64,000 nt of DNA, from contig CM077666.1 in the NCBI GenBank assembly GCA_039707655.1, positions 238,606,166 to 238,670,165 of the forward strand, read 5' to 3'. Within the stretch, counting starts at the first letter, position 1, and each line of letters starts with the position of its first letter. The stretch comes from Elymus sibiricus. Taxonomy: Eukaryota; Streptophyta; Magnoliopsida; Poales; Poaceae. Under the pieces are notes generated by a model. The model saw only the letters and a program-made list of their open reading frames with translations, was not told the DNA's origin and did no database searches. Position numbers and translations under genes: made by a program. Below are positions 21,988 through 32,734 of the stretch, piece after piece.

Positions 21988-22022
21988 AGGCAACTTCGGT
22001 TCTTCCCACTTCCTCACCACCA

Positions 22023-23740
22023 TGGCCGACGCTCGTCATGAGCGCTACGCGCGCAGAGCTGCCAGGGTGGCCCAGGCGGAGCCGGTCGCCCATGATGACC
22101 GTCGATGCCGCGCCACCGACCCCGCTGCGAGGGAGCAGAAGGCTTCCTCCCTCCACCTGTCCGTGCAGCCGGACGGCCACACCGCCACGGCCTCCTCGCT
22201 CGCTTGCCGCGACGCACCAGCCCCGCAGGCCGTGCTGCTCATGGGGCACAATCTCCTACGCTACTGCCCCACCGACGCCGGCTACGACACCTGGCTCGCC
22301 CACATCACCGAGCTCGTCAACGCCATCGGAGACGCCCCGGTGCCCTCTCACTCGCTCCACCCTCCGCCTTCTTGTGCCGGGGACGTGGCACATGGTGCGC
22401 CGCCGCCGCCTCCTCCGCCCAGTGAGGGTGCCAGGCGCCACCGCGACGCGCGGGCGCGTGAGCCGTCCCGCGGCGCGTCTTCACCGGACCATGGCGAGCC
22501 TAGCTGCCAGTTCGTCCGGCGCACGCTGCCCGACGCACGCGTGCTCCTCGAGCGGCAGCGCCAGCGCCAAGACAGGACCATCCAGGAGGTCGCAGCCACC
22601 GGCTGCCAGAACCGTGCCGCCCTTGCTGATGGCGTTCCCTCCAGCTGCGGTGGCTGCCGCGCCTTCACCCGCGAGCTACGCCGCATGGTGTGGCTCACCA
22701 AGTTCAAGCCGGACCTGCCTTCGCGCTACGACGGCACCCCCTACCCCGTTGAGTTCCTGCAGCTCTATGCCCTGTGCATCGAGGCAGTGAACGGCGACGG
22801 CAAGGTCATGGCGAACTGGTTTCCCATGGCCCTCAAGGATGGCCCGCGCTCATGGCTCATGAACCTCCCCGAAGCATCCATCTCCTTGTGGGCCGAGCTC
22901 TGTCGGCAATTCGTTGCCAACTTCAAGGGCACGCACGAGCGCTCCCTCACGCTCAACGACTTGCACGCCATGCGCCAGCGCCCTGACGAGACTCTCCGCA
23001 AGTACATCCAACGCTTCAGCCAAGTGCGCAACAAGATCCCGCGTGTCTCCGAGGCCGCCATCATCTCCACATTCTCCTCCGGCGTCCCGGACGTCCGGAT
23101 GCGCGAGAAGCTCGCCATCAACGACGAGCTTGACTCTGTGCTCGAGCTGTTCGACCTTGCCGACAGGTGCGCCAAGGCTGAAGAAGGCCGTCTCTTCGCC
23201 CACAATGACCCCGACGCGGCGCCAGACGCCGCCAAGGCCAAGAACAAGGACGCCAAGCGCAAGGGCCCTGCCGTGCTCACGGCGGAGCCCGAGCAGAAGC
23301 CCGGCCATGAACGCGATGGGCCCAAGAAGAACAGCCGCCCACTCTGCGCCTACCACAACTCGCACTCCCACAGCACTGAGGACTGCCATGAGCTCAAGCT
23401 GCTTCGTGATGAGCGCCTGGGCCGCTGCGACGAACACAACAATCTCGGCGCCGGCCGCGGAGGCGGCCTCAATGGCAACTGCTGGGGAGACCGCAACGGC
23501 AATGGCAACTTCCTGCAGGGCTGGCGCGACCAGCCTCACGAGGCCAACCCTCAGGCCAACGCCGCTCTTCCACCGCTGCCGCCGCCACCTCGAAGGAACA
23601 ACGACAACCAGCCTGACGAGGGCGCTGGGGGCTACCAGGAGCCTCACGGAGTGGCTTGCATCCTTGGCGGGGCCCAGGCTCCCGAGTCCAACCGCCACTT
23701 CAAGTTGTTCTCTCACGAGGTGAACGATGCCCTCCCGAGG
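22023..23740 (+). pseudogene. Element D gag
   Basis: Starts at the ATG in ACCATGG at 22023; the open frame reaches 23905, but after about 23740 the pol frame is a different one. The N-terminal third is Pro/Arg-rich. The gag core follows: YDGTPYPVEFLQLYALCIEA, VMANWFPMALKDGPRSWLMN and ELCRQFVANFKGTHERS, typical of Tat-lineage gag. A knuckle-like CAYHNSHSHSTEDCHELK (C..H..H..C) would bind RNA. Gag is followed by a Gly/Asn-rich linker. This is the longest intact gag frame in the window (over 570 codons) with no internal stop. A one-base frameshift near 23735 separates it from protease. Confidence 0.85.
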
Positions 23741-24285
23741 CCTCTCGGCCTCTCAAGTGGTCGCAGTACGCAACCACTTTCAACTCCAAGGATCACCCCA
23801 AGTCTTCAAACGCTGCGGGCACAATCCCCATGCTGTGCACCCCCACCATCAGAAATGTCGTCGTCACCAAGACGCTCATTAACGGAGGCGCTGGCCTCAA
23901 CGTGATCTCCATCGAGACCTTCAAGCAGCTCCAAGTGCCCTACGAGCAGCTGATGCCAACTAGGCCCTTCTCCAGAGTGACTGATGGCTCCACCATTCCT
24001 CTGGGGCAAGTGCGCCTTCCTGTCACCTTTGGCACCCGCAAGAACTACCACACTGAGCTCATCACCATCCTGGGCTACCCGGCACTCGCCAAGTTCATGG
24101 CGGCGACCCATCACGCCTCCAATGTCCTCAAGATGCCGGGCTGCAGCGGCATCATCACCGTCTGTTGTGATGAGAAGGACGTGGTTCGCTCCCTCGAGAG
24201 CGCCTACAAGGCTGCCGCCACCGCCTACCCTGCCGACAAGGACGATGTTGCGCCTCCTGAGGCCGCACCCACGAAGAAGAAGTAG
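23741..24285 (+). pseudogene. Element D protease region
   Basis: The frame reading SRPLKWSQYATTF leads into the aspartic protease motif, here LINGGAGLNVIS. Tat elements normally have D-G-G-A at this site, so the catalytic Asp appears replaced by Asn (codon AAC). The downstream motifs PFSRVTDGSTIPLGQV and YHTELITILG are conserved. The frame ends in TAG at 24283-24285, where the sequence fits a former CAG. It is non-functional for two independent reasons. Confidence 0.75.
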
Positions 24286-25970
24286 ATGTTCTCTCAGGAC
24301 CGCGCCGAGATGAAGAAAGTGTCGGTGGACGGTAGCGGCTCAGGCCCTGCCTTCACCATCGGCACCGGCCTCTCTCCCGCATAGGAAGACGCGCTCGTCA
24401 CCTTCCTTTGGGCAAATTCAGACGTGTTCGCCTGGACAACTTCTGATTTGTCCTGTGTGCCGAGGGAGGTGATCAAGCACCACTTAGCGGTGTGCCCCAA
24501 TGCACGCCCCATGAAACAGAAGGCACGGCGCCAGGCCCCAGAGAAGCAAGAGTTCATCGTCAAAGAAGTTCAGAAGCTACAAGAAGCCGGAGTCATCCGT
24601 GAGGTGTGCCATCCTGAATGGCTCGCCAACCCGGTCGTGGTGCCCAAGAAGTGCGACAAGGAGCAAATGTGCATCGACTTCACGAGCCTCAACAAGTTCT
24701 ACCCTCAAGACCCCTTCCCGCTGCCTCGCATCGACCAGATCATGGACTCCACTGCCGGGTGTGAGTTGCTATGCTTCCTAGATGCCTTCTCGGGCTACCA
24801 CCAGATCAAGATGGCGACTGAAGATGTGGAGAAAACGGCCTTCATCACCCCCTATGGCATATATTGCTACATCTGCATGCCCTTCGGCCTCAGGAGTGCC
24901 GGAGCCACCTTCCAGAGGCTGATGCGCATCGCCTTGGGGCCCCAGATGGGGAGAAACGCTGAGGCCTATGTTGACGACATCGTGGTCAAGACTCGCGAGG
25001 CCTGGTCCCTCATCACGGACCTCGAGGAGACGTTCAACAATCTGCGCAAGGTCAACCTCAAGCTCAACCCCGACAAGTGCATCTTCGGAGTCCCTTCCGG
25101 CAAGCTGCTTGGCTTCCTGGTCTCCCACCGCGGCATCAAGGCGAACCCCGTGAAGATCAAGGCCATCGAGAAGATGCGCCCTCCCCAGAACCTCAAGCAA
25201 ATGTAGTGCCTGGCGGGATGCATGGCCTCGCTGGGGTGCTTCATCTCCAAGTTCGGTGAGCGAGCCCTGCCGTTCTTCAAGCTCATGAAGAGGTCCGGCC
25301 CCTTCAAGTGGACTCCGAAGGCAGACGCTGCCTTCGAGGACCTCAATAGGTACCTCACGAGCCCGCCCATCATGGTGGCGCCACGCTCCCGCGAGCCCCT
25401 GCTCCTGTACTTGGCGGCCACTCCCCAAACGGCTAGCATGGCCTTGGTGGCGGTACGGGAGGAGCGCGTCTGCACCCAGAAGAAGCCTGCCGAGGCCGTA
25501 CCAGCGCCTCCCAAGGCCATGCCATCGCCTGCTGAGGGCCCTCCTCAGAAGACTCCCGTCGAGCCGCCTCCTGAGCCCCCCAAGCCTCATGAGCCCCCAG
25601 GGCCCTCCGGAAAGCAAGATGCTACCACAACCACGTGCCTCGTCGAGCACCCCGTGTACTTCGTCAGCACGATGCTGCGGGATGCGCGCGGGCACTACCC
25701 CATGCAGCAGAAGCTCCTCCTCGCTTCCAGGAAGCTGCGCCACTACTTCCAGGGCCATTCCATCAAGGCGATCACATCCTATCCCCTGGAGAAAGTCTTG
25801 CGCAGCCCCAACGCCGCAGGCCGCGTCGCCGAGTGGAACATCGAGCTGCAGGCCTTCGAGCTGGAATTCTGCACCACATGCGTGATCAAGGGCGCAGCCT
25901 TGGCGGACTTCGTGGCGGAATGGACGGATCCGCACCAGGAGGAGCCTCGCAACGACGAACCCTCTTGCCT
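24286..25970 (+). pseudogene. Element D reverse transcriptase and RNase H
   Basis: The same frame continues through TAG stops at 24382-24384 and 25204-25206, both readable as former CAG. RT motifs: VPREVIKHHLAV lead-in, FTSLNKFYPQDPFPLPRID, CFLDAFSGYHQI, ITPYGIYCY and the active site YVDDIV with Tyr codon at 24967. The thumb contains GVPSGKLLGFLVSHRGI. The RNase H domain follows, with a Pro-rich insertion (about 25480-25610) that is unusual in length, then YFVSTMLRDARGHYP and ALADFVAEW. A frameshift near 25970 leads to the next domain. Confidence 0.87.
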
Positions 25971-26432
25971 AGGGACGAGGCGCCTGGCGGCTGGACCATG
26001 CATTTCGATGGCGCCTTCTCCTGGCAGGGCACGGGAGCTGGTGTCATGCTCACTTCGCCGATAGGAGACCAGCTCTACTACGCTGTCCAACTCTGCTTCA
26101 AGCACGACGACAAGGTCTCCAACAACAACGCGGAGTACGAAGGCCTCATTGCCGGCCTCAAGGCTACTTTCGCTCTCAGCATCAAGCGCCTCACCATCAA
26201 GGGTGATTCGTAGCTCCTTGTCAACTTCTCCAACAAAAGCTACAAGCCCAAGGACGAGCACATGGCCGCCTATCTGAAAGAGGTACGCAAGCTCTAGAAG
26301 CGTTTCCTTGGCCTGGAGCTCCAGCATGTCCCCTGCAGCAGCAACAAGGAAGCCGATGGCATCGCCAAGCGAGCATCTCGCCGTGAGCCTCAAAGCCCCG
26401 GCGTCTTCGAGGAAAGGCTCCTAAAGCCATAA
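25971..26432 (+). pseudogene. Element D second RNase H domain (aRNH)
   Basis: A second RNase H-like domain in a shifted frame: WTMHFDGAFSWQGTGAGVML, then NNNAEYEGLIAGL, then IKGDS followed directly by TAG (26211-26213). These residues hold the D, E, D positions of the family. The domain continues as LVNFSNKSYKPKDEHM and meets TAG at 26295-26297 and TAA at 26430-26432. An additional RNase H after the normal one is a known trait of Tat-lineage elements. The extra domain is thought to replace activity lost from the first; that is general knowledge, not shown here. Confidence 0.78.
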
Positions 26433-27489
26433 GCTACACCACCTGCCGTGAGCGCCACGCCGCTTCATGAAGAGCTCCCACCCGCACCACCCACGGGCGC
26501 ACCAGACTGTGGCCCAGCCTCAGGTGCCCGCTTGCTGCTGGTGCTGGAGCCTCAAGTGGACAGCTGGGTCACTGAGTTCAAGGCCTACCTGCTTCACGGC
26601 ACCCTCCCGGAGAAGGACTCAGAGGCAGAACGTGTGGTTCGCCAGGCCATCGCTTATTGCTTGAAGGATGGGGAGCTTTACCTGACGCGCCCCAATGGCA
26701 TCTCACTACGGTGCATCTTTGAAGAGCAAGGTCGCGAGCTGCTTGCCAACATCCATGGAGGAGACTGTGGCCACCACTCTTCATCATGCACCATCGCCGG
26801 CAAGGTGTTCAACAGCGGCTTCTACTGGCCCACCACGCTTCACGACGCCACCGAGCTGGTCCAATCCTATGAAGCTTGTCAATTCCACGCCAAGCAAATC
26901 CACCAGCCGACGCAAGACCTCCAAACGATTTCTCTCTTGTGGCCCTTTGTGTCTGGGGGCTGGATATCTCCCTCGCGCAGCTGGCGGCTACCGCTACCTC
27001 TACGTCGCCATCGACAAGTTCACCATGTGGGCGGAGGTCGAGCCTGTGCGCACCATCCCAGCAGGTTCTGTCGTCAAGTTCATCAAGGGCCTCATGAGCC
27101 GCTTTGGCATCCCCAACCGCATCATCACTAACAATGGCTCCCAATTCACAAGCGGTCTCTTCAAGTCATACTGCGCCAGCCTCGACACGCAGAGTTGCTA
27201 CGCCTCTATGGCGCACCAGCGAAGCAACGGCCAGGCCGAGCGTGCCAACGCTGAGGTCCTCAAAGGCCTTAAGACAAGAAGCTTCAAGAAAAAGCTCGAA
27301 GCCTGTAGCAAGGGCTGGCTTGACGAGCTACAGTCTGTGCTATGGTCGATCCGCACGATAGCAACCAAGCCTACTGGCGAGACTCCCTTCTTCCTCATCT
27401 ACGAAGCTGAAGCAGTCCTTCCTTCTAAGCTCAAGCACAGCTCTCCGCGAGTCCTCGCCTTCGATGAGGCTCATCAGGACGGCTCGTGA
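26433..27489 (+). pseudogene. Element D integrase
   Basis: The zinc-binding domain is around NIHGGDCGHHSSSCTIAG and YEACQFHAK; the first Cys of the second pair seems replaced by Tyr. Two frameshifts occur near 26940-26980. The core then reads YRYLYVAIDKFTMWAEVEPV, with the first catalytic Asp. The second catalytic site is TNNGSQF where DNG is usual, so the second Asp is Asn (codon 27130-27132). The Glu is present in NGQAERANAEVLKG. The ORF ends at TGA 27487-27489, which fits a CGA to TGA change. Confidence 0.82.
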
Positions 27490-27792
27490 GAGGCCGACCT
27501 GCTGCTCCTCGAGGAAGCGCGTCACCAGGACACCCTACGCGCCACAAGATACCAGCAGGCTTTGCGTCGCTATCATAGCCGCAACATATGCCCACGCACG
27601 CTCGAAGCTGGCGATCTCGTCCTCAGAAGGATCCTCTCCAGAGAGGGACTCCACAAACTCTCACCCATGTGGGAAGGCCCTTTCAGGGTTGCTCATGTCT
27701 CCCGGCCCGGCGCCGCCCGGCTGGAGATGGAGGAGGGTGTTCCTGTGCCCAACACATGGAACATCCAACACCTCCGCAAGTTCTACCCATAA
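27490..27792 (+). pseudogene. Element D integrase C-terminal tail
   Basis: Same frame as the integrase core after the TGA: ADLLLLEEARHQDTLR, then AGDLVLRRILSREGLHKLSPMWEGPF, ending in NIQHLRKFYP and a stop. This is the usual DNA-binding tail of Ty3/Gypsy integrase. No chromodomain is seen, as expected for a Tat element. Confidence 0.78.
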
Positions 27793-29068
27793 CCCTCACA
27801 CGTACGAACGAAATGGAGCTGTACACGCTCCGGAGCCTCTCATTGTGGTCGCCTGATGGGCCCACGAGAGCTCCCGCCCATGCCCCAGTGGAAGCCCCAT
27901 GCTCAGCTCTGGCGGAACAATCGAACTGAGGGTGCCCCCCGGGCTGCACCAACCTCAAGCTGACCCGTGCCAGACACGGCGGCCTCTTCTCTCTTGGATG
28001 TGAAACTGAGGGCGCCCCCCGGGCTGCACCAACCTCAAGCTGACCAATGCCGGACACGACAGCTGCATCTTTTTTGGTTGTGTAATGAACCTTATTATTA
28101 TGTTGTAGTAAAGCTTTATTTCCTAAGATATTTTATGTGTTTGGTATGTTGCCTGCCTCAGGAGCCATGCATGCTCGCGACCTTCCTCCTGCGCATCACG
28201 TGAGTGGGGGCTGGACACAGTGTGTCTGTGCTCGGGTTAGTCCCAGCAGCGCTGCAAAACCCAAGTGACTGAGCTCTGGCTTGCGGGCCTGCTCCCGTGC
28301 ACGCCAGCTCACCAAGGTCCTCGGTGCCTTGTCTCCTCGCGTGACACCCATGAGCAAGCTAGCAAGCATGCACTGCTCCCCCTTGTGTGAAACCTATCGA
28401 TATGTAGTTGTCACAGGAACAAGGCATGCAAAAGGCCTCGCGAGCGCTGCCTCGCGAGGTAACTCATGACAAGATGCATCCGTAGGCCCTCAAGAAGCCT
28501 CGCGAGCCAACCTGCGGTGGCTGTCTCCACCAAGTGCTAGCGGGAGGCCTCACGAGCAAGAGCCTCGCGAGGCGCACTCCGCGGCCACGACACGCCAAGC
28601 GACACTCACGAAAAAAGCTAAGTACAAAAACACCTCACGAGCCGCTCTCGGCGCCTCTCAAGCTCTCCTCTCCCCGCAACCTCGTTGAGTGCTGATGTTT
28701 CCTCCTCCGCGCAAGCCGCTTGCACGTCAAAGGGGGGCTTCTTGAGCATCGCGCCTCAGGAGCCCTTACCGCCTATCAGTGCCCTATACCTCCTGGCCTT
28801 GTCCAGGCAACGCGACCTGACATACCAGCGACGGCTGTAGCCCACTCGAGGGCTGGGTCCTGATGACGTAGAGCACCAAGGCAAGCAAAGAAAGGAAAAT
28901 GGGCCTCATGAGGAAACATACATTACGGCAAATCATCAATGTATGTAAATGCAAAAGTCACGTTTTTACGCCCCCATGGGGCTACATTGATATGTTACAG
29001 GAGCAAAAGAGAGGAACCAAGGCGGAGCGCGGCACATCTTCAAGATCCGACTCGAGCGCTACCTGCGC
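27793..29068. other. Element D 3' non-coding region
   Basis: No gene on the plus strand. It holds a tandem duplication of about 79 bases (around 27926-28060, repeating CTGAGGG.GCCCCCCGGGCTGC) and many CCTCGCGAGG-type palindromes between 28430 and 28580. The antisense B3-like ORF begins beyond its right edge. Confidence 0.6.
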
Positions 29069-29693
29069 CTAGTCGGAATCTTCGTCTTCACTCTTGATGC
29101 GTGAGGAGCTTTCATCGCTTTCGCCCCCGCTGATGGAGTCAGTGCCGCCATCGCTGTCACCCTCGCCCGAGGAGTCAAAGCCGCTGCCGCTCTCGCTCTC
29201 CGTGCAGCACCCCATGCGGCTATCGGAGACCCTGAAGAGCTTCACGAAGAGTGTGGCGGCTCTGTCGTACTTGAACTGGAGGAGATGCCCCCGCCTTAGG
29301 CCACGGGCACGGGCGAATGACTTCCACCCTCGCTTCAGGAACATGAAGCCGACGGGGGAGAATTCAGTCGCCACCTAGGAGGGGCCATTGCAGCAGGCAT
29401 CCGCCTATAGCCACAGGCCCAAGGGCCCACGGTCCTCCATCACTCTCGCAAGGGGGTCCGGGAATCGGAGCCAACTGTAGGGCCGGCGATGCAGCTCCAC
29501 GATGAACTCATGCGCCGCCTCCACCGTGTGGGCCCCCGCCTAAGGAGGAAGGACGGCCGCCCCGCCGCGGTGGCCGCTGAGGAGCGCCCCCGGCCCCGAG
29601 GGGGAACCCTCGTGGCGGTAGGGGAAGCGCAGGCTCGCCCTCTACCCCTCGCCATCGCAGCGGTGGTCCTAGAAGAGAGCAAGGAAGGGAGAA
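29069..29693 (-). pseudogene. Antisense B3-like ORF carried by element D
   Basis: On the strand opposite to pol, one frame runs from about 29693 to 29069, interrupted by several TAG codons only. The last uninterrupted stretch (29374-29069) reads FSPVGFMFLKRGWKSFARAR, then GHLLQFKYDRAATLFVKLF, then a Cys pair and an acidic Ser/Asp tail. The pattern of an aromatic-flanked GW..F, a basic stretch, GHLLQFKYD and a hydrophobic strand resembles the C-terminal half of a plant B3 DNA-binding domain. Several stops fit CAG or TGG changed to TAG. I infer an accessory protein of the family, possibly captured; its role is unknown. Confidence 0.5.
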
Positions 29694-30030
29694 AGGTTGA
29701 AGAAGGGGAGAAGTAAGGGTAGAAATGAGTAAGGGAGATCTCTACCCCCCGCTCCTTTTATAACACCCAGTGGGGATGCTCTCCCTGCTGCTCCGCCTTC
29801 TTCGACGCCGGGAATCGAGAGAGCAGAAGGAAAGCAATGATAGCCCTGCGCCCCGTGCGGGCAGGCTTTATGGCAGGCGCAAGCCGTTACCGAGGCATAG
29901 TGGGGAAAGTGGGGGCGTCCCACATCCCATCGCATACCACGTGTCGAACCTTGGCCCCGCAGTCTATCAGGGCCCGCGCCATTTCACTCCCAATGGGCGG
30001 GAACGTGCGTGCCATGGGCCATGGGGCTAC

Positions 30031-30940
30031 TGTCGGGCCATTGGGAACCGGGGTACCACGGCCCGTCTGCCTGCGGTCCAGTAAGTGACGCTTGGCGAAG
30101 GCCCAAGACACGGCCCAGCCACGGGCGCCGTGATGCGAAGGCAACCTTGCGAGGCACCGTCCTCACGAGGACCCCTCCTCAATGAGCAAACCACCAAGAC
30201 TTAGCCGCAGCAGCGGCAGGAAGCCTCGCGAGGCCCCCTCGCGAGGCGGCCTCCCGAGGTGCCCCCCCCCCCCGAGGCGGCCGCCCGAGGCCATCCGAGC
30301 CTGGCGCCAGCCACGCGGTCCTGTACCCACCACGTGGGTGACGCGCTTGGTGACGAACAGCGGCAGAGGCCAGGCCAGCGGGCACGAATAGAGAGGGTTT
30401 CCTCTTTGGTGCTAAAGGGGCAGCACCAGCTGCCCTCCTGCAAAGCAAGTCCCAAGGACTGCCTGTTTGGTGAAAGAAGACCGAGACAGCAAGGTGTGCT
30501 GGGCAGAGGTCATCACCGAGCCCACCGGCGCGTCGTGGATGATGCTTTTGCAGGCGAAGACCATCTTTAGTCAGGATAAGCCTGGGCGCCTGTCCCCTTT
30601 CAAAACCCGCCAATGTGTGGCTACCCTTCCCGCCAAGATTTTCAATGGAAGAGGACCAGGGCAGCTAAAAAAGGGGCAGCACTGCCATTGTAGAGGGGAT
30701 CGGTTCCTTTGTCTCCTATCTTGTACGCGAGGACTCCCTTGCCCACAATAATCCCAACACAAGCATGAGTAGGGTTTTACACCGCAAGGTGGCCCGAACC
30801 TGGGTCACCGCTGTGTCCCCTGTCGTGCTTTGTGCTAGCGTGCTCTCGTCGTAGTCTCGCCGTGGTCACCCTTGGATCGGTAGGAACGAGCTTGCCCCCA
30901 GTGTTCAAACCTTTGGGTCCCCGGAGCCTCGATTCCGACA
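30031..30940 (+). repeat. Element D 3' LTR (910 bp)
   Basis: Starts TGTCGGGCC, ends GATTCCGACA, followed by the GTGTT duplication. It has a longer C run (from about 30261) than its partner LTR. Confidence 0.93.
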
Positions 30941-30945
30941 GTGTT

Positions 30946-32718
30946 CATGTCCTACTGTGTGAGAGCTAAGTGTGTGAACATGATTTGGTAAAGGTAGTGA
31001 TGAGAGGCCATGTCAGAGTACATGGTGGGTTGTCTCATTGAGACCGTCCTTAAGAACTGAGTTCTGTGTATGGTATCCAAGACTAGCTACTACCACACAT
31101 TGGGTTCTGGTTATGCAGCCCCTCTCACTTATTAATTGCCATGATCTCTCTCCAGGAGTTGCAACTAGTTTTTGGTGTTTGTAGGTAGTGCTATTTGTCT
31201 ACCAAGTGGCACCCGGTACAGGTGGGCTTGGGACAGACTAGGCACCGTGGCCCAGTGTACCAACCGCAGAACCATCCGTCGAGGTGGACTTGGGAACCCT
31301 GCACACATCGTTTGGGGCCGTGATGGAAAATTCGACCGGACTTCCCTTGCGGGTTCAGCCTCAGATAGGCGATAAACCTGGACTAGAGTCTTGCGTGGTT
31401 AGTCAGGTTGTGGCCAACACCCATGCCAGGCTTCCACTTGAAGGTTGCCGAGATACATGACGTCTAAATGGTGGTAAGTGGTGAGAGCGTGTGTGAAGAA
31501 GTACACCCCTGCAGGGTAATATGATCTATTCGAATAGCCACGTCCATGGATATGGACTACTTGGAGACTTATATGGTTCATAGACAAGTTGAAATGGATA
31601 CCCTAAAATGCGCAAGATAAGTGTGAGTGCTATGGATCGGCTTTTCGTAGGGAGACGGGAGAGGATCCATAGTGGAGTACTGATATGGTGAATATGTGGA
31701 CTCGTGTGCGCTTTCTCACCTCAAGAAACTGCTAGTAGTCGTAGTTCAGGATAGCCACTGAGTCAAAGCTGGCTTGCTGCAGTTAAACTCCACAACCCCA
31801 TTATTGATACTGATGCATATGTAGATAGTTTTGATGTAAGTCTTGCTGAGTACCTTTGTACTCACGGTTGTTTAATTTATGTTTTGTAGAGGAGACGTCA
31901 GTCTCACTAGTGGTTTTCAAAGATGAGTTCGATGTTGACCGAGTAGCTTGGAAATCCCAGACAGAGATCTGGTTCCTATGGAGGGTCTTGTAGATAGTCA
32001 GGCTTCTCAGCCTTTTTATTTCTAGTTGTCTATACCTAGACAAGTTAAGCTTCCACATGTGTTTGTATGCTTGTATGACTTTGTATGTTGGGTCATGAGA
32101 CCCATGTTTGTAATATCATGTTATGTATGGCTCCTCGGAGCCTCTTAAATAAATACTATGAGTCATAGAGTTATGTTGTGATGCCATGTTGTATCTACGC
32201 ATATCATGCATATTGTGTGTATGTTTGAAATGCATTGGTATGTGTGGGATTCGGCACCTAGTTATCTGCCTTTGGTAGCCTTTCCTACAGGGAAATGCCT
32301 CCTAGTGCTTCCACTTAGCCCTGGTAGTTCGCTACTGCTCCGGAACACATGGATTGACCGGCATGTATCCTTCTTTGCTCATGCGTCTGTCCCTATGGGG
32401 AAATGTCACGCGGTGTTTTACTAGAGTCCTTGTTGCTTGCTATGACTTGGTTGCACACGCTGATGACCGACACGTGCATTGCTGGGTTACGTATGCCTAT
32501 CGCTGTACGTTTGTGCCACCTTGGTTTAGGACTAGTCATGTCGACCCAGGTTCTCTGTCATATGGATGCTAGCATCACAATCATATACGTGAGCCAAAAG
32601 ACGCAAATGGTCCCAGCCAAGGTAAAGGCGGCAGCCATGGGTTACCATGCGTGAGGCCGCAAAGTGATATGATTTGTCTTATGCTAGATCGGTGTGACTT
32701 AGGATCGGGGTCCCGACA
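30946..32718 (+). repeat. Element E 5' LTR, part 2
   Basis: Continues the E LTR after D; matches about 49095-50864. Ends GGGGTCCCGACA. Confidence 0.9.
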
Positions 32719-32722
32719 GCTT

Positions 32723-32734
32723 TGGTATCAGAGC
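32723..32734 (+). other. Primer-binding site of element E (initiator tRNA-Met)
   Basis: TGGTATCAGAGC, four bases past the LTR end. This is the standard plant initiator-Met primer site and fixes the orientation of E. Confidence 0.88.

Larger units (their letters stand above)
21065..30940 (+). mobile_element. Element D: complete Tat-like Ty3/Gypsy retrotransposon
   Basis: A 9.9 kb plus-strand element with 905 and 910 bp LTRs and a perfect GTGTT duplication. Order: LTR, primer site, gag, protease, RT, RNase H, second RNase H, integrase, a non-coding 3' region with an antisense B3-like ORF, LTR. The coding region is GC-rich, unlike A and F. At least five TAG stops, one TAA, one TGA and several frameshifts break pol. 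By eye the LTRs differ at roughly 8% of positions, with many transitions. Confidence 0.92.

Noticed and set aside
22038..22790. Overlapping 250-codon ORF in D's gag
   Set aside because: Shadow frame of the gag N-terminus; composition Ser/Pro/Arg only.
22850..23716. Antisense ORF of 288 codons opposite D's gag
   Set aside because: Ala/Leu/Val-rich mirror of the gag frame.
24778..25935. Antisense ORF of 385 codons opposite D's RT
   Set aside because: It is the mirror of GC-rich codons in a real RT frame; no domain recognised.
32723..32734. Part of a tRNA gene
   Set aside because: Only the 12-base complement of the initiator-Met 3' end is present, directly after an LTR; it is a primer site.
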